A stretch of 17,758 nucleotides of DNA from Acidobacteria bacterium AH-259-L09 (GTDB lineage Bacteria > Acidobacteriota > UBA6911 > RPQK01). A program made the position numbers and the translations under genes. Location: assembly GCA_027717875.1 (NCBI GenBank), contig JALLOL010000018.1, forward strand, positions 1 to 17,758, given 5' to 3'. Under the pieces are notes generated by a model, which did not search any database, had not been told where the DNA came from, and was given only the letters and a program-made list of their open reading frames with translations. Shown here one piece after another: positions 15,052-17,758 of this stretch (within the stretch, counting starts at the first letter, position 1; each line of letters opens with the position of its first letter).

Positions 15052-15780
15052 TCATGCCTTGCCCATGGCCTTCACTGTGCCATCCCGGGTGAGCGCATAT
15101 CCCTCCGGTAAGCTTTCCTCAATCTTGGGGCGGTATCCTCGAACACTCCATTCTTTCTCACTAAAGCGCTCCAGGATATAAGTCCGTACTCGGGGCCGTT
15201 CCTCCGAATTTAAATAACACTGTAAGATGGCCTCACGGGTTTCGTCTTCCGGCCGCTCAAAAAGGTAATCTAGGGCGGGCAGCCGCACATCGTCGGCCTC
15301 GTCTTCGAGAAACAGTTTAACAGTCTCTAACAACTGGCGCGAGTGTACTTTTCCCAGTAAGTGGATCAACTGGGCCTTAGGATCTGAGCTTGCCGGTGGA
15401 TTTTCCCATTGATAACGCAAGATCTCACTCATCTTTCTGGCAAACTCGTCTTCCGGAACAATCTTCCTCAAAGCCTTGACCGGCCAATAGAGTTGTCTCT
15501 CGCGCTTCAGAAACTCGATCAGGGGCTCGACCGCTCTTTCTCGCATTTCAACGATCCAGGAAAGGACCTCCAACTTTTCCTGCTCATCCTGGCCCGACGG
15601 TGAAACATCGATGGTAAATCGATCAAGCAGCGCCAGAATGGCCTTTGCGGTCCCCATTTCACGAAGCCGCTGGGCGGCATTTATTCTCGTCGCCGGATCG
15701 CCATGAGGTTCCTTGACCTTCTTGCGAGCCCTTTCGATTTGTTTCTCAGGTGAACTGCGAAACAGAGAGAGTAGATCCAT
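15052..15780 (-). CDS. HEAT-repeat-like protein
   Basis: A soluble, all-helical protein of 242 aa with no signal peptide or membrane span. It begins MDLLSLFRSSPEKQIERARKK and contains HEAT/PBS-lyase-like helical pairs: INAAQRLREMGTAKAILALLDRF, AVEPLIEFLKRERQLYWPVKALRKI, and DEADDVRLPALDYLFE. Such repeats form curved scaffolds for protein-protein contacts; no catalytic motif is seen and the partner is unknown. I chose ATG 15780 because its N-terminus looks typical for this protein type. TTG 15813 adds 11 residues and is the alternative; neither has a clear ribosome-binding site. It lies between the activator gene and the HD-GYP-like gene, all on the minus strand, with spacers of about 250 and 130 bases, so it is probably not in a single tight operon with them. 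Confidence 0.75.
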   Translation of the reverse strand: MDLLSLFRSSPEKQIERARKKVKEPHGDPATRINAAQRLREMGTAKAILALLDRFTIDVSPSGQDEQEKLEVLSWIVEMRERAVEPLIEFLKRERQLYWPVKALRKIVPEDEFARKMSEILRYQWENPPASSDPKAQLIHLLGKVHSRQLLETVKLFLEDEADDVRLPALDYLFERPEDETREAILQCYLNSEERPRVRTYILERFSEKEWSVRGYRPKIEESLPEGYALTRDGTVKAMGKA

Positions 15781-15851
15781 GCCGTCACTGTCGTCGAAAA
15801 GCTTACGGTCCAAGAACTAGCACACAAAAGGCGGTTTTTCAAACCAATTGA

Positions 15852-15914
15852 CAGGAGTCAGGAGACAGGAGTCAGGAGTCAGAATCCAGAAGTCAGAATC
15901 CAGAAGCCAGAAGC
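15852..15914. repeat. Heptamer tandem array, nine units
   Basis: Nine consecutive 7-base units with no gap. Four are CAGGAGT or CAGGAGA and five are CAGAATC, CAGAAGT or CAGAAGC. The array begins just upstream of the HEAT-repeat gene. Every unit starts with CAG, and the change from CAGGAG to CAGAAG/CAGAAT happens once, mid-array. It resembles short tandemly repeated repetitive sequences known from several bacterial genomes. Confidence 0.9.
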
Positions 15915-15954
15915 TCTCAACGTTGACATTTCCCACTGCCAGCATAGTAACCCG

Positions 15955-16018
15955 GTCAGGTGGTCAGCCGCTCAGCTGCTCAGCTCTATTGCTCTATTGT
16001 TCTATTGTTCTATTGCTC
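15955..16018. repeat. Octamer tandem array, eight units in two halves
   Basis: Eight consecutive 8-base units. The first four follow (G/C)TCAG plus three variable bases (GTCAGGTG, GTCAGCCG, CTCAGCTG, CTCAGCTC). The last four are TATTGCTC or TATTGTTC. The 8-base phase is kept across the change of motif. The array ends 16 bases before the stop codon of the activator gene. Together with the heptamer array it fills most of the gene-free spacer 15814-16034, which otherwise shows no gene. Confidence 0.85.
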
Positions 16019-16034
16019 TCGGTGCGCAGCGCCG

Positions 16035-17573
16035 CTACTTCAGCCCGTATCTTTTCATCTTTTTAATCAGACCCTGACGGCTCAGCCCCAATCTCTTGGC
16101 TGCACGAAGCTGATTTTGCCGGCATGCCTCCAGCGCCTCCAGAATCATCTGCTTTTCTAATTCTTCAACGGTTTCAGCCACCACCTCTTTCAAGGAGCCT
16201 CCATCTTTGTGATTTGGCCAAACACTCTTACGGATGGCTTCCGATAGATCTTCTTTCTCAATCCCTCTTCGACGAACCGAGACTACCACTCTTTTCATTT
16301 CATTCTCTAATTCCCGCACATTCCCCGGCCAGCGGTAATTCATGAGGCAATCCAGAGCCCCCGAAGCCAACTCCTTTTCTCCCTTTTTCATTTCCTGCCA
16401 GTATTTAGACAAGAAATAGTTGGCCAAGAGCGGGATATCACTTCGAATCTCCCGAAGCGGTGGCATTTCAATGTGGACCACTTTCAGGCGATAGTACAGG
16501 TCCTCGCGAAAGTTTTCCTTGTCAATCTCTTCTTTCAAATTCTTGTTCGTCGCCGCCAGGATTCTTACATCCACTGCAATCGTTTTTCTGCCTCCCACTC
16601 GCTCGATGACCTTCTCTTGCAAGACCCGCAGGATTTTCGCCTGGGCGGCCAAACTGAGATCTCCAATTTCATCCAGAAACAGCGTGCCTCCCTTGGCCAC
16701 CTCGAATTTTCCAGCCCGACGCTCTACTCCGGTCGCCACCCCTCTCTCAATCCCAAACAGCTCGCTTTCCACCAGGCTCTCCGGCAGTGCCGCGCAATTC
16801 ACGGTCACCAGCGGACGCCGGGCGCGGGGGCTGCCATAGTGAATTGCCCTGGCCACCAACTCCTTTCCCGTGCCACTCTCGCCCGCGATCAAAACACTCA
16901 CCGTGCTGTCACTAATTTGCTCAATCAGCCTTACCACCCTTTGAATCTTCTCGCTGATACCCAGTATGTTCTGGGTGGCGAATTTTCCCTCGAGGTCTCT
17001 CGACAATTGGATGTTCTCTTCCAGCAATTCATCCCGGTGCCGCCTTAAGTCGTGGAATAACTGTGCGGTCTCGATGGCGATGGCGGCATTGGCGGCTAAA
17101 GCTTGAAGGATCTCCTCATCCTGATCTGTGAAAGAGCCATTCTTTTTATTTAATACCTCGAAGGCGCCAATGATCTCTCCCGCATAGTTTCGTAAGGGAA
17201 CCGCCAATATTGTGCGGGTGCGATAGCCTGTCTGTTCATCAATTTCCCCATAAAAGCGAGGATCCTGATGAGCCTCCCCCACGTTGATCACTTCGCCGTT
17301 CATGGCTACGGCCCCCGCAATTCCCAGGCGCGCGTCGAAGCGAATCTGCTCACTCCCAAGCGCTACCCATGACCACAGTTCCCGTTTCTCCTTGTCCAAC
17401 AGAAAAATACTTCCACGATCCGCCTCCATTAATCTGGTGGCTTCCTGCGCAATCAGATCCAACAGGGCCGCTGGATCCCTCTCGGCGTTCATCTTCTGGC
17501 AAATGTTCAGGATGGCCAGAAGTTTCTCTTCAGGCTCAACTCTCGCGCGATTTGCCGCCCGTTTACTCGACAT
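16035..17573 (-). CDS. GAF / AAA+ / Fis-type (sigma-54-class) transcriptional activator with variant GAFTGA loop
   Basis: A 512-aa regulator. Residues about 30-175 are a GAF sensor domain, then a short helical linker, an AAA+ domain (about 200-435) and a Fis-like helix-turn-helix at about 475-512 (LEACRQNQLRAAKRLGLSRQ). Walker A GESGTGKE is at 231-238 and Walker B LFLDEIGD at 298-305; the R-finger region (FREDLYYRL) and WPGNVREL are present. The GAFTGA loop that contacts sigma-54 reads GVATGV (278-283). There is no receiver domain, so it would be controlled by a small molecule or redox signal on GAF rather than phosphorylation. Start: ATG 17573 or 17576 follows AGGGGG; the longer open frame to 17756 runs through a palindrome and is not coding. 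A good sigma-70 promoter lies upstream. Targets are unknown. Confidence 0.9.
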   Translation of the reverse strand: MSSKRAANRARVEPEEKLLAILNICQKMNAERDPAALLDLIAQEATRLMEADRGSIFLLDKEKRELWSWVALGSEQIRFDARLGIAGAVAMNGEVINVGEAHQDPRFYGEIDEQTGYRTRTILAVPLRNYAGEIIGAFEVLNKKNGSFTDQDEEILQALAANAAIAIETAQLFHDLRRHRDELLEENIQLSRDLEGKFATQNILGISEKIQRVVRLIEQISDSTVSVLIAGESGTGKELVARAIHYGSPRARRPLVTVNCAALPESLVESELFGIERGVATGVERRAGKFEVAKGGTLFLDEIGDLSLAAQAKILRVLQEKVIERVGGRKTIAVDVRILAATNKNLKEEIDKENFREDLYYRLKVVHIEMPPLREIRSDIPLLANYFLSKYWQEMKKGEKELASGALDCLMNYRWPGNVRELENEMKRVVVSVRRRGIEKEDLSEAIRKSVWPNHKDGGSLKEVVAETVEELEKQMILEALEACRQNQLRAAKRLGLSRQGLIKKMKRYGLK

Positions 17574-17628
17574 CATTCCCCCTGCAAGCCGGCCCTCACT
17601 TATCCGGCCGACATCAAAAGCTGGTCTG

Positions 17629-17657
17629 AGTGTAATCGCTCGACCGGTAAATGTCAA
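17629..17657 (-). promoter_or_regulatory. Sigma-70 promoter of the activator gene
   Basis: On the minus strand TTGACA (17652-17657, perfect -35), a 17-base spacer and TACACT (17629-17634, -10). The start codon is about 55 bases downstream. This is the strongest promoter match in the window, and it also argues that the open frame upstream of ATG 17576 is not translated. Confidence 0.65.
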
Positions 17658-17673
17658 CCAAAGTTTACACTCT

Positions 17674-17758
17674 TGTTGAGGGAAGGGGTCAGACCTTGAG
17701 TTTTTCGTTTTTGGACCCAAAAACGAAAAACTCAAGGTGTGCGCCCCTTCCCTCAACA
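17674..17758. repeat. Long two-part palindrome, REP/REPIN-like element at the window edge
   Basis: An outer 15-base arm at 17674-17688 is the exact reverse complement of 17744-17758. Inside it, a 22-base arm at 17693-17714 pairs perfectly with 17717-17738, leaving a two-base centre. The two helices are separated by short unpaired stretches (four and five bases). The whole could fold as one hairpin of 37 base pairs. AT-rich inner arms and the absence of a trailing T-run argue against a simple terminator. The GGGGTCAGAC motif on the left resembles palindromes mobilised by REP-associated (RAYT) transposases, from memory only. The element may extend past the window end. Confidence 0.8.

Noticed and set aside
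15852..16018. CRISPR array
   Set aside because: Repeats are 7 and 8 bases with no spacers between them, and no cas gene is present.
16473..17048. 191-codon open frame on the plus strand
   Set aside because: It lies wholly inside the activator gene on the other strand, has no recognisable domain and no ribosome-binding site; it is a frame shadow.
17577..17756. N-terminal extension of the activator (60 extra residues)
   Set aside because: It translates through the long palindrome and the TTGACA/TACACT promoter, and lacks similarity to any domain; the AGGGGG-ATG-ATG start fits better.

Overview
The window is about 17.8 kb of a Gram-negative bacterial chromosome, probably from an environmental lineage. 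It is mainly an exopolysaccharide or capsule gene cluster, flanked by a small regulatory neighbourhood. The outer-membrane export protein (Wza type) and the co-polymerase/tyrosine-kinase protein (Wzc type) imply a double-membrane cell. The sigma-54-type activator, PilZ and HD-GYP-like genes, a HEAT-repeat protein and short-repeat arrays resemble deltaproteobacterial, acidobacterial or candidate-phylum genomes, but no single phylum can be named from sequence alone. No rRNA, tRNA, CRISPR array, transposase or phage gene was seen.

Layout. (1) 1-2852, plus strand: the 3' part of an unusual fusion gene (ATP-grasp ligase plus low-molecular-weight tyrosine phosphatase), a 10-codon stub that looks like the start of a lost gene, and an NAD-dependent CDP-paratose-2-epimerase-like sugar epimerase. 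(2) 2873-12495, minus strand: the polysaccharide operon. Read in its own direction it runs Wza-like exporter, Wzz/BY-kinase, Wzy/O-antigen-ligase-like polymerase, glutamine-dependent asparagine-synthase-like amidotransferase, a tiny Arg-rich membrane protein, and a GT4 glycosyltransferase. A second GT4 gene follows a 128-bp gap and has its own apparent promoter. Several junctions overlap or nearly touch, so translation is probably coupled. (3) 12496-12786: a divergent control region. (4) 12787-14919: two convergent genes that look like c-di-GMP receptors, a VOC(glyoxalase-fold)-YcgR-PilZ fusion on plus and an HD-GYP-like protein that has lost several metal ligands on minus. (5) 15052-17573, minus strand: a HEAT-repeat protein and a GAF/AAA+/Fis activator with GVATGV in place of GAFTGA. 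They are separated by a 220-bp spacer carrying a heptamer array and an octamer array. (6) 17674-17758: a long two-part palindrome resembling a REP/REPIN-type element, cut by the window edge.

How it may work together (inference): sugar-nucleotide and glycosyltransferase genes make repeat units, the Wzy-like protein polymerises them, and the Wzc-like and Wza-like proteins control length and export. The kinase's tyrosine cluster would be reset by a phosphatase, and the LMW-PTP domain of the fusion gene is the obvious local candidate. The two c-di-GMP-type proteins beside the operon promoter suggest second-messenger control of polysaccharide output through a VOC-PilZ sensor that, as far as I know, is not a standard architecture.
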